Assembly (NCBI RefSeq): GCF_014349235.1 | Contig: NZ_JACSOH010000009.1 | Location: 115,228-179,227 of the forward strand | Direction of reading: 5' to 3' | Length of the DNA stretch: 64,000 nucleotides | Source: Cytophaga sp. FL35 | GTDB lineage: Bacteria > Bacteroidota > Bacteroidia > Flavobacteriales > Flavobacteriaceae | In this document: piece after piece, positions 55,886-64,000 of the stretch | Numbering within the stretch: position 1 is the stretch's first letter | Layout: each line of letters starts with the position of its first letter | The notes under the pieces: model-generated | Told to the model about the DNA's origin: nothing | Database searches by the model: none | What the model saw: the letters and a program-made list of their open reading frames with translations, nothing else | Program-made: the position numbers and the translations under genes

Positions 55886-56575
55886 TTATTTAGCTAATGC
55901 TTCTTCAATGGCTTTTTCAACCAGAGGTTCCATTACTTTATACCCTTCCACGGTGGGGTGTACCTCGTCATTAGCATATTTTTTAGGTAGCCCGTTGCGT
56001 TCATCTACCATTACGGAAAAATAGTCCAGATAAACATGGCCTTGATCATCCGCATAGGATTTTATCATTTTATTGAGTTCCACAATCTTTTCTGCGGGTT
56101 CTACTTCCGGTTTCCAAGGATATTTGAAAGCAGGGAGAGTAGAGGCCAATACTACCTTTATGCCATTAGAATGGGCAATTTCTGCCATAGATTTGATATT
56201 GTCCATGATCATTTTCAAATTGGAAGGCCCTGTATTTCCGGCAATATCATTGGTGCCTGCCAAAATCACCACCACTTTTGGTTTTAAATCAATCACATCT
56301 TGACGAAACCTAATAAGCATTTGAGGAGTGGTTTGTCCGCTAATACCTCTGTTTATATAAGGTTTGCCCTCAAAAAATTCAGGCCTATTTTTCAACCACC
56401 CTATAGTAATGGAGTTCCCCATGAAAACTACACGATCCTCATCTTTGCTGGGGGCACTATATGTATCATTATCCTTTTGAAACTGTTTTAGATTGGGCCA
56501 GTCTTGTGCTAACATAGTGGTATTAAAGCCTGATAAAAGGAAAGCAAGGGTTAGTGTTCCTATTAATTTTTTCAT
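55886..56575 (-). CDS. Secreted SGNH/GDSL-type esterase
   Basis: 229 residues. Sec signal ending TMLAQD. Block I VVFMGNSITIGW (catalytic Ser), block II NRGISGQTT (Gly), block III LAGTNDIAG (Asn) and block V DEVHPTVEGY (Asp-His) are all present. Block I has GNS in place of GDS, common in carbohydrate esterases. Likely removes acetyl or similar groups from carbohydrates. Middle gene of a three-gene operon. Confidence 0.93.
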   Translation of the reverse strand: MKKLIGTLTLAFLLSGFNTTMLAQDWPNLKQFQKDNDTYSAPSKDEDRVVFMGNSITIGWLKNRPEFFEGKPYINRGISGQTTPQMLIRFRQDVIDLKPKVVVILAGTNDIAGNTGPSNLKMIMDNIKSMAEIAHSNGIKVVLASTLPAFKYPWKPEVEPAEKIVELNKMIKSYADDQGHVYLDYFSVMVDERNGLPKKYANDEVHPTVEGYKVMEPLVEKAIEEALAK

Positions 56576-56588
56576 ATGCTGGGGTATT

Positions 56589-57056
56589 TTAGTTTTCTAG
56601 TTCTCTAATTTCTTCTGGAGTTAATGGAATTTGCTCCTTTAGTTTTGGTATGGTAGGTCTTTGGACCATTAAATAAGCGGTCATACAAAGGGCTATGACC
56701 AAAAATAAGGCACCGCCGGATAGAAAATAACTTATAAAGCCGAAAAGCGCCGGAGCCTCTATGCAGGCATATTTTGTAATAGAAGCACTTTGATAGGCAG
56801 TAAGTTTTTCTTTAAGGTTCTGACTCCTTTCAATTTTTGAAGTTCTTAACCTAAAAAGATACAGACTGGCGAAGTATCCAATAATTGCTACTATAGGTAC
56901 AATGAATGTGAACGGATTACTTTGGTCAAATTCCGCAATAAATTCACCTTTATCTTGATAAACAAATATTCCGAAAACAACTAGGCCTATGACCAAGGCC
57001 ATATGTATAATTTTTAGACTTTTAAAAATGGAAGCAGTAGAAATGGGAGCAGGCAT
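56589..57056 (-). CDS. Hypothetical four-TM membrane protein
   Basis: 155 residues. Four hydrophobic segments near residues 14-33, 47-66, 98-115 and 115-130. No signal peptide or recognised family. It starts the operon with the SGNH esterase, 13 bases upstream of it. Role unknown. Confidence 0.75.
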   Translation of the reverse strand: MPAPISTASIFKSLKIIHMALVIGLVVFGIFVYQDKGEFIAEFDQSNPFTFIVPIVAIIGYFASLYLFRLRTSKIERSQNLKEKLTAYQSASITKYACIEAPALFGFISYFLSGGALFLVIALCMTAYLMVQRPTIPKLKEQIPLTPEEIRELEN

Positions 57057-57374
57057 AAACGTAATTATGTATTATTCTTCTTGGTCTAATATAAGGATTC
57101 TAATCTTCGGGTAAACACAAAACCTTCTAAGAGTTGAGTTTTTAATTATAATCAAATCGAATATTTATTCGGTATACTGGTAGTCCTTCTTTTAGAGAAT
57201 GTTAAATCCTAAAAATGTAAATATTGTTTAGAATAAAGCTAATTAATAACATTAATCTAACAAATTAACTTAAAATTATACTTCTCTTTAATTTATGACC
57301 ACAATGGGTTAACGGTTCTAGGAGTTCACCTAAATACTTTTGTTAAAGAACTTTTAAAATAAACCTAGAACAAA
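57057..57374. other. AT-rich intergenic region before PhoX-like gene
   Basis: 318 bases, strongly AT-rich, between two divergent units. Apart from the -7-like box at 57335-57342 no repeat, RNA or gene is apparent. Confidence 0.5.
57335..57342 (+). promoter_or_regulatory. Candidate -7 box for PhoX-like gene
   Basis: TACTTTTG fits TAnnTTTG exactly, 32 bases before the ATG at 57375. No TTG was found at the -33 spacing. Confidence 0.45.
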
Positions 57375-58916
57375 ATGAGAACACTTAAAAAATTGCTTTT
57401 ATGCGCAGGTGTAGTTGCTACTGCTACATCTTGCGATAAGTTAGATGATTTCCTTGGTCACGGAGGTGGTGAGGAAGAAAAGGGAACCATCTTTGAGAAC
57501 AAATCTGAATTAGAACCATTGGTGGATGTTAAGTCACGATTTAATTTTGTAAAAGCCTATTCCTTAATAAGCTCTACGGATGTATTGGAAGACGGATTTC
57601 GTTTGGTAGGTGCCCAAGATGGTGCCGGTTTCCTTAAAGATGGTGATGGATATAAATATATTGTAAATGCTGAGGACGATTATGCCGTTAGCCGAATCCA
57701 CTTCGACAAGTACATGAACCCAACCGGAGGTGAGTGGTTGTTGAATTCTGGTGTTGCCGATTTTGCCAGACAATGTTCCGGTACCATGTGGGAAGCTAGT
57801 ATTCACGGCGGGGCCAAAGATTTGTTTCTTTCCGCTTCTGAAAGCTTCCACTATGATGTAAAAGGAATTGATCCCCATGTAGAAACCCCAACGCCAACGG
57901 CAGATTTTGGTCTAGATGCCTTAGGAGAATTTTCTTGGGAAAACGCTGTTCCTCTTCCACGTGATGCGTATCCTGGTAAAACCGTAATTATTGGTGGTGA
58001 CGATGATTCAAGCGGTTCTGAAGGACAAATTACCCTTTACATGTCCGAAAATGGAAATGCTGATTTGAATAACGGTAAAATCTATGTCTTAAGATTGAAG
58101 GAGGTAGCTTCAGGTTCTACGGATGCCAACGGTAATCCAATCAACCCTGCCGCTGTAGAAGCTGGTGTAACTTATAATGAGGGGGACCTTGCTTACGGTG
58201 AGACCTACGAATTTGAATTCGTTGAAATCGAAAACGGTGCTTCCATGACCAAAGATGAAATGGAAGACGCCTGTGTGGCTGTTAATGCTTCTGCTTTTAT
58301 GCGTGTGGAAGATGTTGATTATCAAAAAGGTTCTGCTGCCAATAACCGTAATGTGTTCGTAGCCGTTACCGGTAGAGGTCCTGGGAGAGGTACGTACAAC
58401 GATTGGGGTACTGCTTACAAATTGGAATTGGATGAAGATTCTCCTTTGACGGGTAAACTCACTCAAATTGTGAGTGGTAATACAGACTCTAACAATATGG
58501 ATGGTAATATCGCTGAACTTCAAAGTCCTGATAATATCTGCGTAACCGAAAACTTCATTTACCTTCAAGAAGACCCCAACTCTTTTGATAGAGGTCACGG
58601 AGCTTACATTTATCAAACTGATTTGAACGGAAATAACGCCAAAGTGGTTATGGAATTGATTGTAAGAAATGATTTGGACCCAGCTGGTGGTTCTGGTTTT
58701 AGTGGAGAGTATGGTGCTTTGGAAGATATTTCAGAGAAAATTGGAGAACCTAATACTTTCTTGTTGAATCTTCAGCCTCACTATTGGCAAAGTGAAGACT
58801 TTAAGAGTGTTGACGGTCACGATATGGAATCTGATCGTCCCGATGCTATCGTTGCCGGGGCACGTGAAGATAATCAAGGAGGTCAAATACTTATCCTAAA
58901 AGGATTACCTAGGTAA
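57375..58916 (+). CDS. PhoX-like (DUF839) lipoprotein
   Basis: 513 residues. A lipoprotein signal ends ATATSCDKL (Cys20). The body is a beta-propeller-like DUF839 relative: conserved segments include HFDKYMNPTGGEWLLNSG, FAVSR-like YAVSRIHFDKY, GPGRGTYNDWGTAYKLELDE, ELQSPDNICVTENFIYLQED and GGQILILKGL. PhoX proteins are calcium/iron phosphatases or phosphodiesterases normally exported by Tat; here the signal is a Sec lipoprotein type without twin arginine. Activity cannot be assumed. It may be paired with the peroxidase 77 bases downstream, although a hairpin lies between. Confidence 0.8.
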   Translation: MRTLKKLLLCAGVVATATSCDKLDDFLGHGGGEEEKGTIFENKSELEPLVDVKSRFNFVKAYSLISSTDVLEDGFRLVGAQDGAGFLKDGDGYKYIVNAEDDYAVSRIHFDKYMNPTGGEWLLNSGVADFARQCSGTMWEASIHGGAKDLFLSASESFHYDVKGIDPHVETPTPTADFGLDALGEFSWENAVPLPRDAYPGKTVIIGGDDDSSGSEGQITLYMSENGNADLNNGKIYVLRLKEVASGSTDANGNPINPAAVEAGVTYNEGDLAYGETYEFEFVEIENGASMTKDEMEDACVAVNASAFMRVEDVDYQKGSAANNRNVFVAVTGRGPGRGTYNDWGTAYKLELDEDSPLTGKLTQIVSGNTDSNNMDGNIAELQSPDNICVTENFIYLQEDPNSFDRGHGAYIYQTDLNGNNAKVVMELIVRNDLDPAGGSGFSGEYGALEDISEKIGEPNTFLLNLQPHYWQSEDFKSVDGHDMESDRPDAIVAGAREDNQGGQILILKGLPR

Positions 58917-58940
58917 TTCTGTCTCACATTCTATTTTTAA

Positions 58941-58967
58941 AAAGGCCTCCGTATTACGGAGGTCTTT
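58941..58967 (+). terminator. Hairpin terminator after PhoX-like gene
   Basis: Arms AAAGGCCTCCGTA and TACGGAGGTCTTT pair over about 12 bases with one G-U, followed by CCCTATTTTA. It would reduce but may not fully stop transcription into the peroxidase gene. Confidence 0.75.
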
Positions 58968-58993
58968 CCCTATTTTACTATTTATCCTTAGTT

Positions 58994-60853
58994 ATGACTA
59001 AAAATCTTCTCTTTTTATCTGTCTTTATTTTTATTCTTTCCTGTAAAGATGGGAAAAACCAAATGGCCGAAGTTGTTCTGGACCCACCTCAAATTGACTG
59101 GAAACCGGCACAAAAGTTTTACCATAAACACATTACGAAAGCTGTAGAATTAATTGATTCATTGGCTCAAATGGACGCAGAAAGTCCTCAAGCCAAAAAA
59201 ATATTTAAAAAACTAAGGGTCAGCTTCAAAAAATCAGAACCCTACGCAGCTTATCTTAACCCCGCCGTGGGTCACCGTGCCAACGGTCCGGCTTTACCTA
59301 TATTCGCGGAGGATACCGAACGTGTTTTGCCTCCAATGGGGCTTCAAAAAATGGAGGAGTCTATTTTTGAAGGGGGAGAAGACCCAACCGTTTTTAAACG
59401 TGAAGCGGAACTGACCAAAGGACTTTTGGTGAATCTAATGGAGAATACCGGCGAACGGCCTTTGGACGCGCAAAGGTTTTTTATCGCTACACATCAACAA
59501 TTATTACGAATTATTAGTTTGGGTATTTCGGGCTTTGATACACCCGTTAGTCAATTAGGGCTCGAAGAAAGCATTGTTTCTCTTGAGGCGCTTTATACCG
59601 TTTACGGTCTTTCCATACAAGACTTGGTACAAGAAAAAAATGAGCAGTTAGATGCAAAGTTCAAAACGAATGTTCACAAAGCAATTAAGTATCTGAGTGA
59701 GCATCCCGATTTTGAAACCTTTGACCGGTATATATTCATAAGGGACTATATGAATCCCATCACCAGAAATTGGGTAGCGATACGTAAAGAAAGTGGACTT
59801 TGGGAAGGTGTAAATAACAAACCTTTTAATTTTGATGCACCTACTTTTTTTGAGAAAGATGCTTTCAATCTTACCTATTTTACGCCTCCGGTCAATAGAA
59901 ATACCAACGATAAGCAAATTGCCCTTGGTGAGAAATTGTTTTTTGAGCCGCGTTTAGCAAAAAATGGCACCATGGCCTGCGCTACCTGTCATATTCCCGA
60001 AAAAGCATATGCGGATAATCGAGTGGCAAATTTGGATAACACCGGAAATCCCCTTCAACGAAATTCACCAACTTTGATTAATGTAGCATTTCAAAAAAGT
60101 TTCTTTTGGGATGGCCGTGCCGAAAATCTTCTCGACCAGATTTCATCGGTCTTTACCAATGAACAGGAATTTGCCAGCGGCGTTCATGAATTTTCTACGG
60201 AAATTTTAAAGGATTCCGTTTATACTCAATTGTTCAAGGATGCCTACGGAAAGGTTTCCACTAGAAATACCGATGTGATCCGGGCCATTTCCTCCTATAT
60301 TTCTACCCTCAACGGATTTGATTCAAAATTTGACCGAAATATGAGAGGTGAAGAAGCCAATTTTACAGAAGAGGAGAAATTGGGAATGAACCTTTTTATG
60401 GGTAAGGCCTTATGCGCAACTTGTCACTTTATGCCCTTGACCAATGGTACCGTTCCGCCATTTTATGCTGAAACTGAAAAAGAGGTTATCGGCGTGCCCG
60501 AAACCGCGGCCAATAAAGCACTAGACGATGATCTGGGCTTCTACTGGCGTTATGAAAAGGAGGTTCATTATGGTATGTTCAAGACGCCTGCTGTCAGAAA
60601 TGTGGCCTTGACGGCTCCCTACATGCACAATGGTGTGTACGCAACTCTAGAACAGGTAATGGATTTCTATAACCAAGGCGGTGGTGGCGGATTAGGATTT
60701 GAACTGGAACATCAAACCCTACCGTTTGATAATCTAGAGCTGACACCAAAAGAGCAAAAAGCCATAATTGCCTTCATGAAAACCCTTACGGATACCAACG
60801 TTGATAATAAAGAAAAGCAAAAAAGCAACTTGATTGCCGGTACCCGACCATAG
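58994..60853 (+). CDS. Di-heme cytochrome c peroxidase with N-terminal extension
   Basis: 619 residues. A lipoprotein signal ends ILSCKDG. Residues about 35-290 are an all-helical extension with no heme motif, faintly like imelysin-type domains. Residues about 300-605 are a CcpA/MauG-type peroxidase with two CxxCH sites, CATCH at 329-333 and 474-478, plus WDGRAENLLDQ and YMHNGVYATLEQVMDFY near the second heme. It would reduce peroxides or oxidise a partner in the periplasm. Usual CcpA proteins are about 350 residues, so the extension nearly doubles the size. It lies 77 bases after the PhoX-like gene. Confidence 0.92.
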   Translation: MTKNLLFLSVFIFILSCKDGKNQMAEVVLDPPQIDWKPAQKFYHKHITKAVELIDSLAQMDAESPQAKKIFKKLRVSFKKSEPYAAYLNPAVGHRANGPALPIFAEDTERVLPPMGLQKMEESIFEGGEDPTVFKREAELTKGLLVNLMENTGERPLDAQRFFIATHQQLLRIISLGISGFDTPVSQLGLEESIVSLEALYTVYGLSIQDLVQEKNEQLDAKFKTNVHKAIKYLSEHPDFETFDRYIFIRDYMNPITRNWVAIRKESGLWEGVNNKPFNFDAPTFFEKDAFNLTYFTPPVNRNTNDKQIALGEKLFFEPRLAKNGTMACATCHIPEKAYADNRVANLDNTGNPLQRNSPTLINVAFQKSFFWDGRAENLLDQISSVFTNEQEFASGVHEFSTEILKDSVYTQLFKDAYGKVSTRNTDVIRAISSYISTLNGFDSKFDRNMRGEEANFTEEEKLGMNLFMGKALCATCHFMPLTNGTVPPFYAETEKEVIGVPETAANKALDDDLGFYWRYEKEVHYGMFKTPAVRNVALTAPYMHNGVYATLEQVMDFYNQGGGGGLGFELEHQTLPFDNLELTPKEQKAIIAFMKTLTDTNVDNKEKQKSNLIAGTRP

Positions 60854-60943
60854 CCTAACTTCTCATATTTAACCTTGGCGTAACACATAGTTCTCTTATG
60901 GTTAGCTATTTATGTCTTATATTTTGAGCTTCTAAAAAATTGC

Positions 60944-62062
60944 ATGAAAATGAAAAATAAAAATTTGTTCTCCACTTTTCTATCGAAAATGACCTTATTT
61001 GCTTTTTTTTTGGTATTCGTTGGCTGTTCTTCTAGTGATGACGGATCGGATTTGGACGAAGATCCACAGCAAGAAATTACTGAAGAAGAAACACCTGAGG
61101 AGGAAACGGAAGAACCTGATAATTCTGAGAATACGGAACCAAATGCCTTGGAGTTTATTTTGAGTGAGGACAATTTTAGCGTACTCGCCGCGGCTATAGA
61201 GGCTTTAGATGACGATGTAAAAGATTTACTTCAAGAGGATGATATTACTGTTTTGGCACCTTCCAATGAAGCATTTGATGAGTTGTTTCAGCTTTTGGAA
61301 GATTATTCGACCATTTCCGATTTTGATGAGGATGAAGAACTTGCGCTATTGCAGGATATTCTCCAATTTCATATTGTGCAGTCCAACACCATCACGGTCG
61401 ATGAATTTACTGAGGGGCAAGAGATAGTTACTTCCGTTGCTGAAAATCTGGAAGTATTGATTGATGGAGGTACTTTTTTTCAAGCAGATAACGATTTGCT
61501 GGCGCAATTAATCGAAATTGAAGGAAAGGTTTCCAACGGGGTGGTGCATCAAATAGATGAAGTACTGTTGCCCGATACTGTTTTTGAGGTGTTTTTTCCG
61601 AAACCTACACTTTCTGAAATTATTGTTGAAAACGAGGATTTGCAAATGTTCGAAGATGCCTTGACTAAGGGAGATTTGTTCAACAAGTTGGAAGGCGATG
61701 CAATGACCGTTTTTGCCCCGAACAATGAGGCGGTAGGCTTGCTTTTTGACTTATTGGGAGAGGACTACGATGATTTTGATGATTTTCAGAATTTTTTGGA
61801 GCTTCAGGTTTTGAACGATATTCTTTTAGGTCATTTGGTTGAGGAAGAAATTACTTCGGATAGCTTTGAACCGCAAGCCATCGAAACCCTTTTACCAAAC
61901 GACTCTATTGAATTGGTGTTGGAAGATGAGGAAATTGTTATTAAGGACGCTTCTGAAATTCGAGCGAAATTTGTGCTGAAAGATGTGGAAGCATCCAACG
62001 GGGTCATCCATATAATAGATAAAATATTGATTCCCCAGAAAGCACTGCAATTTGTGGAGTAG
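60944..62062 (+). CDS. Tandem FAS1 domain lipoprotein
   Basis: 372 residues. Lipoprotein signal ends VFVGCSSSDDGSD, followed by an acidic linker (residues about 40-65, Glu/Asp/Pro/Thr-rich). Two FAS1 domains follow: the first with DDITVLAPSNEAFDELFQLL and NGVVHQIDEVLLP, the second with DAMTVFAPNNEAVGLLFDLL and NGVIHIIDKILIPQ. Predicted at the cell surface, probably for adhesion. It lies 90 bases after the peroxidase gene and 9 bases from the convergent YdeI-like gene. Confidence 0.93.
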   Translation: MKMKNKNLFSTFLSKMTLFAFFLVFVGCSSSDDGSDLDEDPQQEITEEETPEEETEEPDNSENTEPNALEFILSEDNFSVLAAAIEALDDDVKDLLQEDDITVLAPSNEAFDELFQLLEDYSTISDFDEDEELALLQDILQFHIVQSNTITVDEFTEGQEIVTSVAENLEVLIDGGTFFQADNDLLAQLIEIEGKVSNGVVHQIDEVLLPDTVFEVFFPKPTLSEIIVENEDLQMFEDALTKGDLFNKLEGDAMTVFAPNNEAVGLLFDLLGEDYDDFDDFQNFLELQVLNDILLGHLVEEEITSDSFEPQAIETLLPNDSIELVLEDEEIVIKDASEIRAKFVLKDVEASNGVIHIIDKILIPQKALQFVE

Positions 62063-62071
62063 GAAAGGGAC

Positions 62072-62716
62072 TTATTTTTGAAGTTGCTTGTGACTGCCAT
62101 CGCAGCGGGGCATTTTTTTGGACAGCCCACAAACGCAATCATGAAAACCGAAACCTTGTAAGATGCGGTCTGTGTATTTGTCAATTCTGGACACTCTAGT
62201 CGAGGCCTGTTTGGCACCGGAGAAATAGATATTGTAGGCTCGTTGCCTACCTGGGGTGAGAGCCATAAAGGCGGCGGCAAATTTTTGGTCGGCAGATAAA
62301 CGGTTTTGTAGCTCCGACACAAAATTTTGAGTATTTTCCTCCTTTTTTTCAACTTTTAAGCCCTTATTTTCAATTTCTATGGCCTCAAAAATGTAGGATT
62401 TGAGAACATCCCATCGGTCGGTTATTTCTCTAAGTTCGGTGAATTTGACAATTCGGACAATTCTGGAATTTTCTCCCGGTTTATCAAGAATTCCGGCAGG
62501 GTCTTTCAACAGTACACCCTTAAAAAAACTGATAGTACAGAAACCTTTAAAATTGCCCAATAATAGAACATTCGCTTTTTTATGAGTGTAACAGGGTTGC
62601 CCCCATTTTAGGGTCTCCTCCAATCCGCATTCCAGTACCAGCTCCCTTAACCTTGTAAGTTCTGGCTTCCATTGGGTCATTTTTTCTAAAAATTGGTCTA
62701 CTTCCAAAGTTTTCAT
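62072..62716 (-). CDS. YdeI/DUF1801-type protein with C-terminal CDGSH motif
   Basis: 214 residues from the ATG at 62716; a frame up to 62797 is longer but lacks support. N-terminal DUF1801-like domain (WKPELTRLRELVLECGLEETLKWGQPCYTH), then a YdeI-type helical domain (FAAAFMALTPGRQRAYNIYFSGAKQASTRVSRIDKYTDRIL). The last residues 194-209 read CxCxxSxxxPxCDGSH, an exact CDGSH iron-sulfur motif with three Cys and one His. Function of the whole is unknown. Next gene on the strand is 24 bases upstream. Confidence 0.9.
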   Translation of the reverse strand: MKTLEVDQFLEKMTQWKPELTRLRELVLECGLEETLKWGQPCYTHKKANVLLLGNFKGFCTISFFKGVLLKDPAGILDKPGENSRIVRIVKFTELREITDRWDVLKSYIFEAIEIENKGLKVEKKEENTQNFVSELQNRLSADQKFAAAFMALTPGRQRAYNIYFSGAKQASTRVSRIDKYTDRILQGFGFHDCVCGLSKKMPRCDGSHKQLQK

Positions 62717-62739
62717 GGGTAGGGAATTTGTTATTGAAT

Positions 62740-63075
62740 TTACAACTCTTCTAAAATACTGGAACCCTTGGAGCAATCCCCGGACGTCCATTGCCATTCT
62801 TCATGCAACCGTATTTTACCGTTAGCGATCTTTTCTGGGGTAGATATACAAGTACCCGTCATTAAATTTCCTTTTGAATTTACTTGATGGTAGCGCATAT
62901 TTATGATTCCATTTCCATCTACCAAGCCCAAAAGATGGCCTTTTATGATATTTCCCCCGGAATAGTCGCAAAACAGCCTATTTTCTTCCTGTTGGTAGTG
63001 GAATATGGTTTCTTCGGTTGTTTCCGCGTTTTCTGTATTGCTTACGGGCCTAAATTTTCGGTTATGATAATTCAT
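62740..63075 (-). CDS. Small conserved protein of unknown role
   Basis: 111 residues from the ATG at 63075. The sequence is strand-rich: ENRLFCDYSGGNIIKGHLLGLVDGNGIINMRYHQVN and GKIRLHEEWQWTSGDCSKG. Similar Bacteroidota proteins have been labelled as N-acetylglutamate synthase-like, but no acetyltransferase motif is visible, so that label is not adopted. Its start overlaps the end of the nitrilase-family gene by 14 bases, indicating translational coupling. Confidence 0.75.
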   Translation of the reverse strand: MNYHNRKFRPVSNTENAETTEETIFHYQQEENRLFCDYSGGNIIKGHLLGLVDGNGIINMRYHQVNSKGNLMTGTCISTPEKIANGKIRLHEEWQWTSGDCSKGSSILEEL

Positions 63076-63817
63076 TTTGATGTATAAAAATGTTTTCGCA
63101 AGTATTGCTTTCGGTATCAAAAATCAATAGACCTTGTTCATCTTTCGTCAGTTGTACCAGTAATTTGCCATCAGCACTCCAAACAGCAGAAGAACCAGCC
63201 CCAATAAAGTCATCAGCAGGCCCCACGGAGTTACAAAATAGTACGCCGAGTTTATGTGCCTTTGAAATTCTTTCAAAATGTTTCTCCGCTTTATCCACTC
63301 CTTTTTGGGCTTTCGCTGTACAGGCCAGATAAAAATCAGGTTGATGGAGCAAAGCCTGCTGTAGGTGTTCGTTTCTCAAAGATTCATAGCAAATGGCAAG
63401 GGAAATATGTTTGTTGTTCAGCTCAATATGCCCATAATTGCGTCCCGGTTTAAAAAAAGGTTTTTCATCATCGTGAAGCCATTGTTTGGCATAAACCGAG
63501 ATAGCTTTATTTGGCTGAAAAATCAATAAGGCAATCTGAACCCCATTGTTAGAATCTAGAGGAGCTCCCAGTCCTATGGTCATATTAAGGCGGTTGCTAA
63601 GCCTTTGCAAAGGAAGCAATCGATGGTCTTCAGGTTTAATCTTTAAGTCCTTTGCCAGTTTAGGTTCATATCCAGATAGCGATAATTCAGGAAAGAAAAT
63701 GGCCTCAGCCTCGTTTTTCGAGGCTAGTTTAATACATTGTATATGCAGTTCTATGTTTTTTGCAATAGACCCTCTGTGAGGTTGTATTTGCGCCAAGGCT
63801 ATTTTCACGACCATCAA
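63062..63817 (-). CDS. Carbon-nitrogen hydrolase (nitrilase family)
   Basis: 251 residues. The catalytic triad of the family is present: Glu44 in FFPELSLSGYE, Lys111 in VYAKQWLHDDE and Cys143 in LAICYESLRNE. The start is MMVVKIALAQIQPHRGSI; either first or second Met is possible. It hydrolyses an amide or nitrile; the substrate is not indicated. It overlaps the downstream small gene by 14 bases. No operon partner upstream within the window. Confidence 0.92.
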   Translation of the reverse strand: MMVVKIALAQIQPHRGSIAKNIELHIQCIKLASKNEAEAIFFPELSLSGYEPKLAKDLKIKPEDHRLLPLQRLSNRLNMTIGLGAPLDSNNGVQIALLIFQPNKAISVYAKQWLHDDEKPFFKPGRNYGHIELNNKHISLAICYESLRNEHLQQALLHQPDFYLACTAKAQKGVDKAEKHFERISKAHKLGVLFCNSVGPADDFIGAGSSAVWSADGKLLVQLTKDEQGLLIFDTESNTCENIFIHQNELS

Positions 63818-63867
63818 CTTTAATAGAAAGGTACAAAACTTAGTTTTTAAATAGCTGATATCAAGTT

Positions 63868-64000
63868 CTAATTAAAAGATGCCCTAAACTCGGTTGGGGA
63901 TAGTTGCGTTTTAGATTTAAAGAATTTGCTAAAAGATTGCGAATGTTCAAAACCGCAGCTAAAGGCAATTTCGCTAATGCTTAGCTCAGATGTGGATAAG
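63868..64000 (-). CDS. AraC-family transcription regulator, 3' end only
   Basis: The last 43 codons of a gene that continues beyond the window. They read SISEIAFSCGFEHSQSFSKF then KTQLSPTEFRASF, the second helix-turn-helix of the AraC/XylS DNA-binding domain, and end in a TAG stop at 63868. The ligand-binding part is outside. It is on the same strand as the nitrilase-family gene, 50 bases upstream of it. Confidence 0.85.
   Translation of the reverse strand, partial: LSTSELSISEIAFSCGFEHSQSFSKFFKSKTQLSPTEFRASFN

Noticed and set aside
58110..58616. 168-codon minus-strand frame inside the PhoX-like gene
   Set aside because: Antisense to a well-supported gene, with no signal peptide or family motif.
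61831..62352. 173-codon minus-strand frame over the FAS1 and YdeI-like gene ends
   Set aside because: It overlaps two supported genes and carries no recognisable domain.
62740..63075. N-acetylglutamate synthase label for the small protein
   Set aside because: No acetyl-CoA binding or kinase-like motif is visible in 111 residues; the label would be unsupported.

Overview
The window reads as part of a chromosome from a marine member of the Bacteroidota, most likely family Flavobacteriaceae (Zobellia/Maribacter-like; genus is inference). Grounds: low-GC, densely packed genes; a SusC/SusD pair with FecR anti-sigma and ECF sigma factor; many exported Gfo/Idh/MocA oxidoreductases and lipoproteins; Bacteroidota-type -7 promoter boxes (TAnnTTTG and close variants); a single-chain L-serine dehydratase and a YbiT-like ABC-F protein. 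No tRNA, rRNA, CRISPR array, transposase, integrase or phage gene was seen.

Layout. 1-15.3 kb is mostly housekeeping: a 5'-truncated ABC-F ATPase, two unknown proteins, a FAS1 protein, pheT, a thioredoxin-like lipoprotein, leuB and leuA, a helical repeat protein, an EamA permease, a DUF4252 lipoprotein, and the panB-lspA-rluA group. 15.5-24 kb is the start of a carbohydrate region: a divergent Gfo/Idh and DUF1080 (3-keto-glycoside hydrolase type) pair, sdaA, an outer-membrane-like protein, and an operon of a Tat-exported Gfo/Idh with a GH28 pectinase-type lipoprotein. dnaK follows, with a sigma-54-like promoter and a strong terminator, then a Bax-inhibitor-1 protein and two small exported proteins.

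28.5-53 kb is a sugar-acid and deoxysugar utilisation island. It holds a sulfatase, a divergently transcribed ECF sigma/FecR pair, SusC, SusD, a Tat-signal enolase-superfamily dehydratase, a secreted RraA-family protein, a secreted NTF2-like protein, a sodium/bile-acid-type (BASS) symporter, KDG kinase and KDPG aldolase, then uxuA and an SDR in place of uxuB, an FAH-family enzyme, and a five-gene L-fucose oxidation operon (zinc dehydrogenase, L-fuconolactonase, L-fucose dehydrogenase, FucP, mutarotase). A second zinc-type dehydrogenase and a KduD-like SDR close the island. The most unusual idea here is that the enolase-type dehydratase, the RraA-like protein and the BASS symporter form an extracytoplasmic 2-keto-3-deoxy acid route fed by SusCD.

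53-64 kb holds a retinol-saturase/carotene-isomerase-like flavoprotein, an operon of a small membrane protein, an SGNH esterase and a secreted Gfo/Idh, a PhoX-like lipoprotein followed by a di-heme peroxidase with a long N-terminal extension, a tandem FAS1 lipoprotein, a YdeI-like protein with a C-terminal CDGSH iron-sulfur motif, a small conserved protein, a nitrilase-family amidase, and the 3' end of an AraC-type regulator.
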